Source of the DNA: Alteromonas_F sp964429915
GTDB lineage: Bacteria; Pseudomonadota; Gammaproteobacteria; Enterobacterales; Alteromonadaceae
Length of the DNA: 64,000 bases
Assembly: GCA_964429915.1 (NCBI GenBank)
Contig: CAYSDZ010000017.1
Location: 1-64,000 of the forward strand
Direction: 5' to 3'
Position numbers and translations under genes: made by a program. Each line of letters begins with the position of its first letter. The first letter of the stretch is position 1. The notes beneath the pieces are model-generated. The model saw only the letters and a list, made by a program, of their open reading frames with translations. It did no database searches and was not told the DNA's origin. Of the stretch, positions 18,774 to 28,051 are shown piece by piece.

Positions 18774-19223
18774 CTAGCCTTGCATTTGTTTTTCTTTAAT
18801 CTCTGCAAGCGTTTTACAATCTATACATAAATCCGCAGTCGGTCTAGCTTCAAGTCGACGTATACCAATTTCAATACCGCAGGCATCACAGAAACCAAAA
18901 TCGTCATCTTCGATGCGTTTTAATGTTTTTTCTATTTTCTTAATCAGTTTACGCTCGCGATCTCTAGTACGAAGCTCTAAGCTAAACTCTTCTTCTTGCG
19001 CGGCTCTATCAACGGGATCAGGAAAATTTGCCGCTTCGTCTTTCATATGGGTAACGGTGCGGTCTACTTCCTCTCGAAGTTGATTGCGCCACGCCTGTAA
19101 CAACAAACGGAAATGTTCCATTTGCTGTTCGCTCATGTACTCTTCCCCGTCTGCGGGTTGATACGGTTTCAGCCCTGCTAACGCCAAAAGGCCTATTGTT
19201 TTAGTTTGATTTCCTGTTGGCAT
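18774..19223 (-). CDS. dksA: RNA polymerase-binding transcription factor DksA
   Basis: 149 residues. Coiled-coil about 35-110 with the tip Asp-containing segment (FPDPVDRAAQEEEF) that enters the RNA polymerase secondary channel, and a four-Cys zinc finger (CDACG...CIDC). Works with ppGpp in the stringent response. Upstream lies an AT-rich 220-base region with its promoter. Full length. Confidence 0.96.
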   Translation of the reverse strand: MPTGNQTKTIGLLALAGLKPYQPADGEEYMSEQQMEHFRLLLQAWRNQLREEVDRTVTHMKDEAANFPDPVDRAAQEEEFSLELRTRDRERKLIKKIEKTLKRIEDDDFGFCDACGIEIGIRRLEARPTADLCIDCKTLAEIKEKQMQG

Positions 19224-19446
19224 CTGCCACCTCTCCTACACCGAGACTCACACACTAAAGCGAAATTAACTGAGTTATCTATTAAAACCAATCAACTTAC
19301 GCGGTGTTGCATCTCGTTGATCAAGGAGGGAATATGGCGTTTGTAAAAAAAAGATCAAGTTTTTTTTTGCATTTTGCTGCTCAGACCTTGAATTATAACT
19401 ATTTTTTTGTGCGTGACTCAGTGTTGTTTACATTATTGTATCAACT

Positions 19447-19629
19447 TTAAATACCGCCAAGACGCTCTGCGAGAGTCTTGTAATTCTCTACATCTGAGCG
19501 ATCAAACAAGGGTTTACCATCAACATCTTTATCTTTGGAAATAAGTAAGCTCTCCCGCTCCAAACGCTCAACACGTACGTCCTGAACATTTAAAAAGGCG
19601 GCTACTTCACTGACTGACATAAGACTCAT
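19447..19629 (-). CDS. Small helix-turn-helix protein (MerR/excisionase-like)
   Basis: 60 residues from ATG 19627-19629, chosen because AGGAGG lies 6 bases upstream; an upstream GTG would add 9 residues and swallow that site. The sequence SVSEVAAFLNVQDVRVERLERE fits a winged-HTH of the MerR/AlpA/excisionase kind, followed by PLFDRSDVENYKTL, which in such proteins is the wing and third helix. No integrase or phage genes are nearby, so this is probably a small conserved regulator rather than a phage excisionase. Function is unknown. Confidence 0.72.
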   Translation of the reverse strand: MSLMSVSEVAAFLNVQDVRVERLERESLLISKDKDVDGKPLFDRSDVENYKTLAERLGGI

Positions 19630-19851
19630 TATCTTCCTCCTAATAATAGAAGTCACGTTAAGTGCTTCAAGGGCTAACTGTTAAAAGGTAAGCAAGAATA
19701 TTAAAATTTACCAATAAATTTGGCAATTAATGTATAAAATTGACCGATTAGCATTATTTTTATATCGCTTATCGAAGGCACCATGTTGCTAAGCGCTCAG
19801 GACGCGACCGCACACACCCTTAACGACTAAGTAATTAGGAAGCACCATTTA

Positions 19852-20430
19852 ATGAAAAAATTAACTACTTTCGCGCGAGTAAGAGAATTGGATTACTGGC
19901 AGGCTGTCTGTTTTAGTACTGCACTGTTAAGCAGAATGACGCCCAACTTTGCTCTTTTTGCTCAGGCAATCAGTCACGAATCGCCCGAGTTGTTAGATAA
20001 GGTATTGGAGTTAGTAAAAGAAAGCTTGGTCTCTCCAAAAAGCAAAATTAACTTCGCACTTCAATTACAAAAAGTAGAAGACGCCGCGCCTGATATTGCC
20101 GATTACGATTTGTTTGGCGTGTTTCCGGCTAATGATGCTTGTATGGCAATGATAGCTGCGCTCAACTTACTTTCTCGAGAGGATATGAGTGGTGCAGTGG
20201 TAGTCTCAAAATTGTCTCAAGGCAGCGTAGAAGCGTATTTACTGAATAGCGGTGAAGCAAACGACGAGACGATAAAAAACCACCCACTTATGATGTATGA
20301 GGTGAACATTCAAAACGACTTGCTTGATATTTTAGAAAGCGCACCAAAAAACAAGCAAACACTACAGCTTTGTATGGAGATAGCTCTGGAAGAGAAGATG
20401 ACCAATATCGGTATTGATTTAGAGCACTGA
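19852..20430 (+). CDS. yjaG: YjaG-family protein (DUF416)
   Basis: 192 residues, all-helical and acidic, with no signal peptide or membrane segment. The overall pattern (LDYWQAVCFSTALLSRMTPNFALF near the N-terminus, shown here only in part as WQAVCFSTALLSRMTPN; NDACMAMIAALNLL; HPLM) matches the DUF416/YjaG family of unknown role. Convergent with rsmD, overlapping its 3' end by 12 bases. Confidence 0.8.
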   Translation: MKKLTTFARVRELDYWQAVCFSTALLSRMTPNFALFAQAISHESPELLDKVLELVKESLVSPKSKINFALQLQKVEDAAPDIADYDLFGVFPANDACMAMIAALNLLSREDMSGAVVVSKLSQGSVEAYLLNSGEANDETIKNHPLMMYEVNIQNDLLDILESAPKNKQTLQLCMEIALEEKMTNIGIDLEH

Positions 20431-20991
20431 ATATTCATACAAAGCGTAACGAAACTGCGATGTCGATTTTTCCTTCAAGACCCGTAGCTCAGGGAAATGG
20501 GGTAGCGTTAATACACTTTCGTGTTCAATGTAAATGAGCGCATTATTTTTCAGCAATTTGTTTTTCAATAGTAAGGTTATGCTAGGTTCAAGTAAGTCCG
20601 TTTTAAAAGGCGGGTCTACAAATACAAGGTCAAACGTGTGTTTTGTTTGGCTTAAAAAAGATTGAGCCTCGCTACAAACAACCTCCGCGTTAGCATTTAA
20701 GCGTTTTACATTTTGGTGTAGATGATTAGCGGTAGGTTTGTCTTTCTCAATAAAAAATGCATGTGATGCACCACGAGACAAGGCTTCAAAACCGAGGCTA
20801 CCTGCGCCAGCAAATAAATCCAGACAACGGCTATCTCTTACGTGATGCATCAGCCAATTAAACACTGTCTCTTTGGTTCTGTCTGTCGTTGGACGCAAGC
20901 CTTTTGAGAGAATGACAGGCAGTTTAGTGCCGCGCCACTGACCGCTGATAATTCTTACCTGACCTGATGCTCGATTCCTTGGGGCTGACAA
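20419..20991 (-). CDS. rsmD: 16S rRNA (guanine-966-N2)-methyltransferase
   Basis: 190 residues. SAM motif CLDLFAGAGSLGFEALSRGA and catalytic N-methyltransferase motif DPPF (LVFVDPPFKTD), with LRPTTDRTKETVFNWL near the N-terminus. The start appears to be TTG at 20989-20991: an in-frame stop lies 5 codons upstream with no ATG or GTG between. It is divergent from ftsY, the usual gamma-proteobacterial order. Confidence 0.93.
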   Translation of the reverse strand: MSAPRNRASGQVRIISGQWRGTKLPVILSKGLRPTTDRTKETVFNWLMHHVRDSRCLDLFAGAGSLGFEALSRGASHAFFIEKDKPTANHLHQNVKRLNANAEVVCSEAQSFLSQTKHTFDLVFVDPPFKTDLLEPSITLLLKNKLLKNNALIYIEHESVLTLPHFPELRVLKEKSTSQFRYALYEYSVL

Positions 20992-21051
20992 TGTTATTAT
21001 TTCTCATTATTGCATTTTCACAATTAACGATTATCAAGGTTCTCTGTATTC

Positions 21052-22152
21052 ATGTCGAAACTTTTTAAGTGGTTTAATAAAGAAAAACCAGAAACGCACA
21101 GCGAGCAACCGCCCGAGCAGACTGCCGAACAGCAGAGCGAAACGGCACAAATAGAGCCGCCAACTCAAGAAGACGCACAAGAAAACACCTCAAAGGTATC
21201 TTTTTTTGGTCGGCTAAAGGCATCGCTTTCAAAAACTAAAACCAATATAGGCAGCGGATTTGTCTCTCTTTTTAAAGGAAAGGCGATTGATGATGACTTG
21301 TATGAGGAACTTGAAACTCAATTGTTGGTGGCCGATGTGGGTATGGATACCACACAGAAAATCATCAAAAACTTAACTGACAGTGTCAAGCGTGCGAAGT
21401 TAAAAGATGGCGATGCTTTATTTGAAGAGTTAAAAGTGCAAATGAGCGACTTGCTTGCGCCTGTATCAAAATCGCTATGGTCTGAAATAGAGGCGCACAA
21501 TCCTGCGTCTGGCCCCTACGTGGTTTTAATGGTAGGCGTAAATGGGGTGGGTAAAACCACCACTATCGGCAAGCTGGCTAAACAACTACAGATGCAAGGC
21601 AAAAAAGTCATGCTAGCGGCCGGTGATACGTTTAGAGCCGCGGCAGTGGAGCAATTGCAAGTATGGGGTGAAAGGAATGACATTCCCGTTATTGCTCAAC
21701 ATACAGGGGCAGACAGTGCGTCAGTGTTATTTGATGCCGTAGAAGCGGCAAAAGCTCGTAAAGCCGATATTCTTTTAGCCGATACTGCGGGTCGACTACA
21801 GAACAAAGATAACCTAATGGAAGAGTTGAAAAAAGTCGTGCGGGTAATGAAGAAAAATTACCCTGAAGCACCTCACGAAGTCATGCTAACCATTGATGCA
21901 GGAACAGGCCAAAACGCTATTAGCCAAGCTGATTTGTTTAACAATGCAGTGGGGCTAACGGGCGTCACATTAACCAAATTGGACGGCACAGCAAAAGGGG
22001 GGGTTATCTTCGCTATTGCAGATAAATTACAGTTGCCTATCCGTTTTGTTGGGGTAGGTGAAGGTATAGACGATCTGCAAACCTTTGACAGCGAGTCATT
22101 CATTCAGGCATTGTTTGCAGACAGCCACTCAAAACAAGAGTCAGACGCATAG
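21052..22152 (+). CDS. ftsY: Signal recognition particle receptor FtsY
   Basis: 366 residues. Acidic, low-complexity A-domain about 1-60 (Glu/Gln-rich, membrane-targeting), then NG domain: GVNGVGKTTTIGKLA (G1), DTFRAAAVEQL, DTAGRLQNKDN (G3) and TKLDGTAKGG (G4). It docks ribosome-SRP complexes at the inner membrane. First gene of the ftsY-ftsE-ftsX operon, with 21 bases to ftsE. Confidence 0.96.
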   Translation: MSKLFKWFNKEKPETHSEQPPEQTAEQQSETAQIEPPTQEDAQENTSKVSFFGRLKASLSKTKTNIGSGFVSLFKGKAIDDDLYEELETQLLVADVGMDTTQKIIKNLTDSVKRAKLKDGDALFEELKVQMSDLLAPVSKSLWSEIEAHNPASGPYVVLMVGVNGVGKTTTIGKLAKQLQMQGKKVMLAAGDTFRAAAVEQLQVWGERNDIPVIAQHTGADSASVLFDAVEAAKARKADILLADTAGRLQNKDNLMEELKKVVRVMKKNYPEAPHEVMLTIDAGTGQNAISQADLFNNAVGLTGVTLTKLDGTAKGGVIFAIADKLQLPIRFVGVGEGIDDLQTFDSESFIQALFADSHSKQESDA

Positions 22153-22173
22153 CACCTCTAACTGGAAGAAAGC

Positions 22174-22860
22174 ATGATCAGCTTTGAAGACGTAAGTAAA
22201 ACTTATCCAGGTGGGCAGCAGGCCTTGGTGAAGGTTAATTTTGCTATTGAAGCCGGTGAAATGGCCTTTTTAACGGGGCATTCTGGCGCAGGCAAAAGCA
22301 CCCTGCTAAAGCTGATAAGCATTATGGAGCGCCCCAGCGTTGGCACGGTGCGCATCAATGGCTACGATCTAAATACCATAAAACGTCGTCAAATTGCTTA
22401 CATTCGTAGAGATATTGGCATGATATTCCAAAGCCATAAATTACTAATGGAAAAAACCGTATTCGATAACGTTGCTCTTCCATTGGTGATTGAAGGCTAT
22501 ACGCATAAAGAAATTAGCAAGCGCGTTTATACTGCGCTTGATATGGTGGGTTTAGGCGACAAAGCAAAGTTTTTTCCTCTGATGTTATCCGGAGGAGAGC
22601 AGCAACGGGTAGGGATTGCCAGAGCCGTGGTCAACAAGCCTCCTATTTTGTTAGCAGACGAGCCAACGGGCAATCTAGATCCCAAGTTATCCATGGAAAT
22701 TATTCGTTTATTTGAGGAATTTAATCGAGCCGGCGTGGCGGTGCTGATCGCTACCCATGATTTAGGGCTCATAGCTAGAATGCGCTACCGCACACTCACC
22801 TTGCAAAAAGGCAGAATGATCACAGATGGTTTGGGTGATCCCACAGGAGCGTTTCAATGA
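22174..22860 (+). CDS. ftsE: Cell division ATP-binding protein FtsE
   Basis: 228 residues. Walker A GHSGAGKSTLLKL, signature LSGGEQQRVGIARAV, Walker B ILLADEPTGNLD. With FtsX it forms the Type VII ABC complex that activates periplasmic murein hydrolases through EnvC at the divisome. The stop overlaps the ftsX start by 4 bases (ATGA), so the two are coupled. Confidence 0.96.
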   Translation: MISFEDVSKTYPGGQQALVKVNFAIEAGEMAFLTGHSGAGKSTLLKLISIMERPSVGTVRINGYDLNTIKRRQIAYIRRDIGMIFQSHKLLMEKTVFDNVALPLVIEGYTHKEISKRVYTALDMVGLGDKAKFFPLMLSGGEQQRVGIARAVVNKPPILLADEPTGNLDPKLSMEIIRLFEEFNRAGVAVLIATHDLGLIARMRYRTLTLQKGRMITDGLGDPTGAFQ

Positions 22861-23837
22861 GTCTGCTGTTTACAAAGCAAAAAAAAGGCGCAGCAGATAA
22901 AAAAATCAGTATAACGCAGCGTATTGCTATGTTTTTTGTAAGCCATTTGCGACAAGCGGTTGGAAGTTTGGGAGAACTTTGGCGGCAACCTGCGGCAAGT
23001 TTTATGACAGTCGCTGTCTTGGGTTTAAGTATTACCTTACCCGGCACCTTGTATATCATGGTGAAAAATGTAGAAAAAATGACGACGGGTTGGGATCAAG
23101 CGGCAGAAATCTCTCTTTTCCTCGAACCTTCTGCAAACGCGGCCTCAGCGCAGCAGTTACTCGCTCGCCTAAGCACGTGGCCAGAAGTCGAAAAGGTTAT
23201 TTTTATTTCTGCTGACGATGCCTTGCAGGAATTTAAAACCCTCTCTGGGTTGGGGGACGCGTTGGCCTATTTACCACAAAATCCCTTACCCAATGTAGTG
23301 CTTGTATCGCCAGCAGAAAAGTTTGCAACACCGAGAGCTGCCAGAGCCTTGCTCGAAAAGCTCAACGCACAGCGAGAAGTGGCCTCGGGAAAGCTTGATA
23401 TTGAGTGGCTTGAACGATTGTATGCCATGGTAAATGTTGCGCGCGATTTAGTTTTTTTGATCGGAGGATTGTTATTTATTTCAGTCGTATTGATTATTGG
23501 CAACACAATCAGACTGAATATTCTAAGCCAACGTGACGAAATATTAGTGATGAAGTTAGTGGGGGCAACTGACGGCTTTATTCATCGCCCCTTTTTGTAT
23601 ACCGGTTTTTGGTATGGTTTCCTAGGGGGAATGCTAGCTTGGATTGCGATTATTGCTCTGCTGTGGTGGATGGATAGCAGCATTCAGAATTTTGCTGCGC
23701 TTTACGATAAACAATTCGCTATTACAGGATTAACGGGTAAAGCACTGTTTACCCTTTTAGGAGTATCGATTTTGCTAGGCGTTATCGGTTCAGCTATATC
23801 TGTACAACGCCATGTTAGGTCGATAGAACCCAGTTAG
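22857..23837 (+). CDS. ftsX: Cell division protein FtsX
   Basis: 326 residues. Cytoplasmic N-terminus with basic residues, TM1 about 48-70, the FtsX periplasmic domain about 75-195, then three further TM helices about 200-320 with the RDEILVMKLVGAT segment typical of FtsX. Partner of FtsE. In most gamma-proteobacteria rpoH follows directly; here an RND pump follows and rpoH is 12 kb away. Confidence 0.95.
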   Translation: MSLLFTKQKKGAADKKISITQRIAMFFVSHLRQAVGSLGELWRQPAASFMTVAVLGLSITLPGTLYIMVKNVEKMTTGWDQAAEISLFLEPSANAASAQQLLARLSTWPEVEKVIFISADDALQEFKTLSGLGDALAYLPQNPLPNVVLVSPAEKFATPRAARALLEKLNAQREVASGKLDIEWLERLYAMVNVARDLVFLIGGLLFISVVLIIGNTIRLNILSQRDEILVMKLVGATDGFIHRPFLYTGFWYGFLGGMLAWIAIIALLWWMDSSIQNFAALYDKQFAITGLTGKALFTLLGVSILLGVIGSAISVQRHVRSIEPS

Positions 23838-23927
23838 CATCTGACCTGTAATCTTAAAAAATCTTCATTTTTGTTTCGAACAAAAAAAGGTTACCTTTAT
23901 TACAATCAGCTTAAAGGGAACACAGCC

Positions 23928-25013
23928 ATGCGTTGGCTATCTGCTATTTTAATTGTTGTCGTTGTCATCGGTTCACTGGTGTGGATCAAGTACTCTCAGG
24001 TGATGGCAGCTATTGCCTTCGGCCAATCGTTTCCAGAGCCAAGCGAAACTGTCAACGCGGTCACTACCTATCGCGATATTTGGTCTCCCACTTTCACCGT
24101 GTTGGGCGAAGTGAAATCGCCCAAAGAAGCCATGCTGCGTAATGAACTGGAGGGTGTGATTGAAAAAATCAATCTTACACCAGGTCAGGTGATGGAAAAG
24201 GGGACTTTGTTATTGCAACTCAATGTACAGGAAGAAACCGCACAGCTTCGTGCTGCGCAAGCCCGCATTGAACTGGCCGAGTTAGATGTCGGACGTTTAG
24301 GGCGATTAAGTACTGCCAATGCCGCTAGTCAGGACCAATTCGATCGCGCAAAAGTACAGCTTAAAGTAGCCAAAGCGGAAGCAGCCGCACTGCAGGCGCT
24401 AATTGACAGAAAATCCGTGTATGCACCGTTTACTGGTGTGGTGGGCTTACACGATTTAGACGAAGGAGAATATCTCGCAGCGAACTCCAGTTTAGCGCGT
24501 CTTGTGGCGAAGCAAGACGCGTTTTGGATTGATTTTTCTGTGCCACAGAACCAAGCATTTGTGGATATAGGGGATACGGTCACCATTGTTGATGAAGATG
24601 ATCTTAAGTCATACACCGCAAGCGTTATTGCAGTTGAACCGCAATTAAATCTGCAATCTCGCAGCCTTCCCGTGCGTGCTCGCATAGACAACGCAGGAAG
24701 ATTAGCGCCGGGAGAAATGGTGCTGGTGCGCATTGCCAAAGCGCAACAACTCGACGTTATGCCCATTCCGGTTGAGGCGATTCGTTATGACAGCTTTGGT
24801 AGTTTTGTGTTTGTGTTAAACAAGGACGATAAAGGTCAATACCGCGCTGAACGTCGTCCGGTGACCGTAGCGTACAGCGATGAAAAGATAGCCATAGTGG
24901 CAGCTGGGCTTAATGAGAATGAAACCGTCGCAACAAGAGGCTCTTATAAGCTTAGCGGAGGCAAATTAACTTTTATAAAGGCCGTCACCTCGACTGAAGC
25001 GGATACGCAATAA
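23928..25013 (+). CDS. RND efflux pump periplasmic adaptor (MexH/AcrA type)
   Basis: 361 residues from ATG 23928, which has AAAGGGA upstream and opens with an N-terminal membrane anchor (RWLSAILIVVVVIGSLVWI). Lipoyl half-motifs NELEGVIEKINLTPGQVMEKG..., an alpha-hairpin about 100-150, and beta-barrel with YAPFTGVVGLHDLDEGEYL. Only part of each is quoted. It bridges the inner-membrane pump to an outer-membrane channel. It overlaps the pump gene by 1 base (TAATG). No TolC-like channel gene is next to it. Confidence 0.92.
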   Translation: MRWLSAILIVVVVIGSLVWIKYSQVMAAIAFGQSFPEPSETVNAVTTYRDIWSPTFTVLGEVKSPKEAMLRNELEGVIEKINLTPGQVMEKGTLLLQLNVQEETAQLRAAQARIELAELDVGRLGRLSTANAASQDQFDRAKVQLKVAKAEAAALQALIDRKSVYAPFTGVVGLHDLDEGEYLAANSSLARLVAKQDAFWIDFSVPQNQAFVDIGDTVTIVDEDDLKSYTASVIAVEPQLNLQSRSLPVRARIDNAGRLAPGEMVLVRIAKAQQLDVMPIPVEAIRYDSFGSFVFVLNKDDKGQYRAERRPVTVAYSDEKIAIVAAGLNENETVATRGSYKLSGGKLTFIKAVTSTEADTQ

Positions 25014-28000
25014 TGGATATTTTCGTTAAACGTCCAATTGTTGCGATAGTACTATCATTGGTAATTGTGGTGGTAGGTATACGTGCGGTGATGCAAATTT
25101 CTGTGCTGCAATTTCCTAAAATCAGCAGTGCGTCATTGCAAATTTCCACCCCCTATATCGGCGCCTCCTCAGAGACTATTAAAGGCTTTGTGACAGAGCC
25201 TATCGAGCGGGTGGCAGCTTCCGTACCTGGTGTGGATTATGTTGACTCCCAAACCACACCGGGCAACAGCACGGTGACTGCATGGCTGCGTTTAAACGAA
25301 GATACTACCTCTGCATTGGCAGAGCTATCTACGCGTTTAGATCAAATTCGCTTTGAATTACCTGAAGCGGCCGAAGACCCCTCAGTCACAGTTGTGCGTG
25401 CTGATCGACCTTTTGCCATCTTTTATCTGACAGTCAATTTTGACGAAGAAACCATGGGCATGTCACGCATGGAAGTCACCGACTACTTATCACGTAGTGT
25501 TACCCCCACGCTGGCGACCATCCCTGGTGTTCAGCGAGTGGGCTTGGAAGGGTCGCGGAATCCAACTATGCGCATTTGGTTGCAGCCTGCGCGTATGCTG
25601 GCATTAAATCTTTCGGCCTTGGATATTAGCCGCGCTCTACAGCGCAATAATATCATTGCAGCAATTGGCAACACAGAAAATAATTTACAACGCGTGTCTT
25701 TACTCACTGATACGTCGTTGTCTACAGTCGAAGAATTTGCGCAAATCGTAGTAGCAGATCGCGGTAATGAACAAGTGTTGTTAAGCGACGTTGCTCGGAT
25801 TGAGCTAGATGAGGACGAAGGGGTCGTGTCGGCAAGACTCGATAAAGAACAGGTGTTATACATTTCGGTATGGCCCTTGCCCGGTGCCAACGAAATAGAA
25901 ATTGGTGACCGTCTTTATGCCATGCTCGAAGAAATTAATCCAACTTTGCCACAGGGCCTTTCAATTACCGATGGCTACGATGGCACTTTATATATGCGCG
26001 ATGCCTTAAAAGAAATTTTTACCACACTAGCAGAAACGGTTTTCTTGGTGGGTGTGGTGGTGGTAGCCATGATGGGATCGTTCAGAACAGCTCTGGTTCC
26101 GCTGATTACCATTCCTATTTCAATTTTAGGCGCAGTAGCGGCGATGTCGTTAATGGGATTTAGTTTAAATCTACTTACCGTACTGGCCATTGTATTGTCG
26201 GTCGGTCTAGTCGTAGATGATGCCATAGTGGTCGTTGAAAACGTAGGTCGTCACATGCGTAATGGGATGTCACGGTATGAGGCAGCGCTCCTGAGTTCCC
26301 GACAGTTGCTCGCGCCCATTGTCAGTATGACCATCACTTTGGCTGTGGTGTATGCACCTATTGGATTGTTAACCGGCTTAACAGGCGTATTGTTCAAAGA
26401 ATTTGCGTTTTCGCTTGCGATTGCCGTGTTGTTGTCGGGTGTTGTAGCAACCACTCTCTCACCCATCATGAGTGCGTATGCCAGCCCTGAAGGTGGTAAA
26501 GAGGGCAAACTGACGAAGAAAATAAACGGCTTTTTTGAACGTTTACAGGAACGCTACGGCAACTGGGTGCTAAATAGTGCGCGGTTGCGAGCACCTATCC
26601 TCACCGTGGCCATTGTGCTGTCACTACTCAGCGTGCCGTTTTACCTGTTTTCACTTAAAGAATTAGCACCGACTGAAGACCAGTCGTCCATTAGTGTGAT
26701 AGTTGAGGCACCACCGGAAGCCTCGTTAGATTATACCGAAGAAAAAATGAACGAAGTGGTCGACACCATGATGGGTTTAGAAGGTGCAAAATACATGTGG
26801 CAAATTGTCAATCCAGCAGGCGCTTTCAGTGGTGTGGATCTGGTGCCGGTTAACAAGCGTAGTCAGGGCACGCAGGATATGTTGTGGCAAGTGTTTGGCA
26901 AGCTATCTGGTGTAGTGGGTTTGAAAGCCTTTCCGGTGTTGGATTCGGCCTTGCCCACTGCAGGAAATTTTTCTGTGGAAATGGTCGTTTTAAGTACCGA
27001 CAACTACGATATTATGCTGCCTTACGCGCAAACAATATTAGAAAAAGCCAACGCTGCTGAACAATTTATTTTTGTGGAAACTGATTTGAAAATTGATTTT
27101 CCGCAGGCTCGATTTGTGTTGGACAAACGCCGCATTGCTGATTTGGGTATGGATGTAGCCGATGTGACGCAGCAATTAAACGTGATGTTAAGCGGTAATT
27201 TTGTAAACCGCTATGACCAACAAGGGCGAGCCTACCGTGTGATCCCCATGTTGGAGGCGCGTTATCGCGACAATCCAGAAGCTATCCTAGATTTAAGCTT
27301 ACGTGCGCCAAGTGGTGAGACAATTCCCATTCGCGCCTTTGCTAAAATTGAAACCGAAGTGGTGCCACGTATTCTTAGCCGTTTTCAACAAAAAAATGCG
27401 TTTCGTATATACGGTGAGGCTATTCCAGGCTTTACTAAAGAACAGGTGCTAAGTACGCTAGAGTCAATAGCGGAGGAAGTCCTGCCCGCCACTTATATTA
27501 TTGATTACGCAGGTGAATCACGACAAATAAGATTGGAAGGTAATACGCTAGAAGGGGTATTGCTTATTGCTTTGATATTCGTTTATTTTGTGTTGGCTGT
27601 GCAATTTAACAGCTTACGCGATCCCTTAGTGGTGCTGTTAGGCTCGGTGCCATTGGCGCTGGCTAGTGCCTTAGTGTTTGCCTTTGTCGATATGACCACT
27701 ATCAACATCTACTCTCAGGTGGGTTTTATTACCTTGGTGGGACTGATTGCGAAAAACGGTATCCTCATGGTGGAATTTGCCAATACCATGCAAAAAGAAG
27801 GAATGGATAAACTTCACGCTATCGCGGAAGCAGCAAAAACGCGTTTACGCCCCATTTTGATGACCACTGCGGCAACCGTATTGGGCCACTTTCCGTTAGT
27901 TTTAGTTACGGGCGCAGGGGCAGAGGCACGCAATAGTATCGGCATTATTTTAGTTGCTGGTATGCTAGTAGGTACTTTTTTCACTTTAGTCGTATTACCC

Positions 28001-28045
28001 AGCGTGTATATGCTGTTAGCATCAGAACATAAAGCAGCTCATTAG
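25013..28045 (+). CDS. RND efflux pump permease (MexI/MdtB-like)
   Basis: 1010 residues, full length for the HAE1 family. Twelve TM helices with two large periplasmic loops. The N-terminus MDIFVKRPIVAIVLSLVIVV is typical, and the proton-relay Asp pair is intact in GLVVDDAIVVVENVGRH. Other conserved family segments include GLIAKNGILMVEFANTM and ARLRPILMTT-like KTRLRPILMTT. Drug or lipid substrate cannot be read from sequence. Coupled to the adaptor upstream. Convergent with the ABC exporter operon, 6 bases between stops. Confidence 0.94.
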   Translation: MDIFVKRPIVAIVLSLVIVVVGIRAVMQISVLQFPKISSASLQISTPYIGASSETIKGFVTEPIERVAASVPGVDYVDSQTTPGNSTVTAWLRLNEDTTSALAELSTRLDQIRFELPEAAEDPSVTVVRADRPFAIFYLTVNFDEETMGMSRMEVTDYLSRSVTPTLATIPGVQRVGLEGSRNPTMRIWLQPARMLALNLSALDISRALQRNNIIAAIGNTENNLQRVSLLTDTSLSTVEEFAQIVVADRGNEQVLLSDVARIELDEDEGVVSARLDKEQVLYISVWPLPGANEIEIGDRLYAMLEEINPTLPQGLSITDGYDGTLYMRDALKEIFTTLAETVFLVGVVVVAMMGSFRTALVPLITIPISILGAVAAMSLMGFSLNLLTVLAIVLSVGLVVDDAIVVVENVGRHMRNGMSRYEAALLSSRQLLAPIVSMTITLAVVYAPIGLLTGLTGVLFKEFAFSLAIAVLLSGVVATTLSPIMSAYASPEGGKEGKLTKKINGFFERLQERYGNWVLNSARLRAPILTVAIVLSLLSVPFYLFSLKELAPTEDQSSISVIVEAPPEASLDYTEEKMNEVVDTMMGLEGAKYMWQIVNPAGAFSGVDLVPVNKRSQGTQDMLWQVFGKLSGVVGLKAFPVLDSALPTAGNFSVEMVVLSTDNYDIMLPYAQTILEKANAAEQFIFVETDLKIDFPQARFVLDKRRIADLGMDVADVTQQLNVMLSGNFVNRYDQQGRAYRVIPMLEARYRDNPEAILDLSLRAPSGETIPIRAFAKIETEVVPRILSRFQQKNAFRIYGEAIPGFTKEQVLSTLESIAEEVLPATYIIDYAGESRQIRLEGNTLEGVLLIALIFVYFVLAVQFNSLRDPLVVLLGSVPLALASALVFAFVDMTTINIYSQVGFITLVGLIAKNGILMVEFANTMQKEGMDKLHAIAEAAKTRLRPILMTTAATVLGHFPLVLVTGAGAEARNSIGIILVAGMLVGTFFTLVVLPSVYMLLASEHKAAH

Positions 28046-28051
28046 CTCTGC

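Noticed and set aside
19334..19450. 38-codon frame with AAGGAGG before its ATG, between dksA and the small HTH gene
   Set aside because: The ribosome site is good, but the product is Phe/Leu-rich from homopolymer T-runs, has no recognisable pattern, and its end overlaps the HTH gene on the other strand. Chance is more likely in an AT-rich promoter region.
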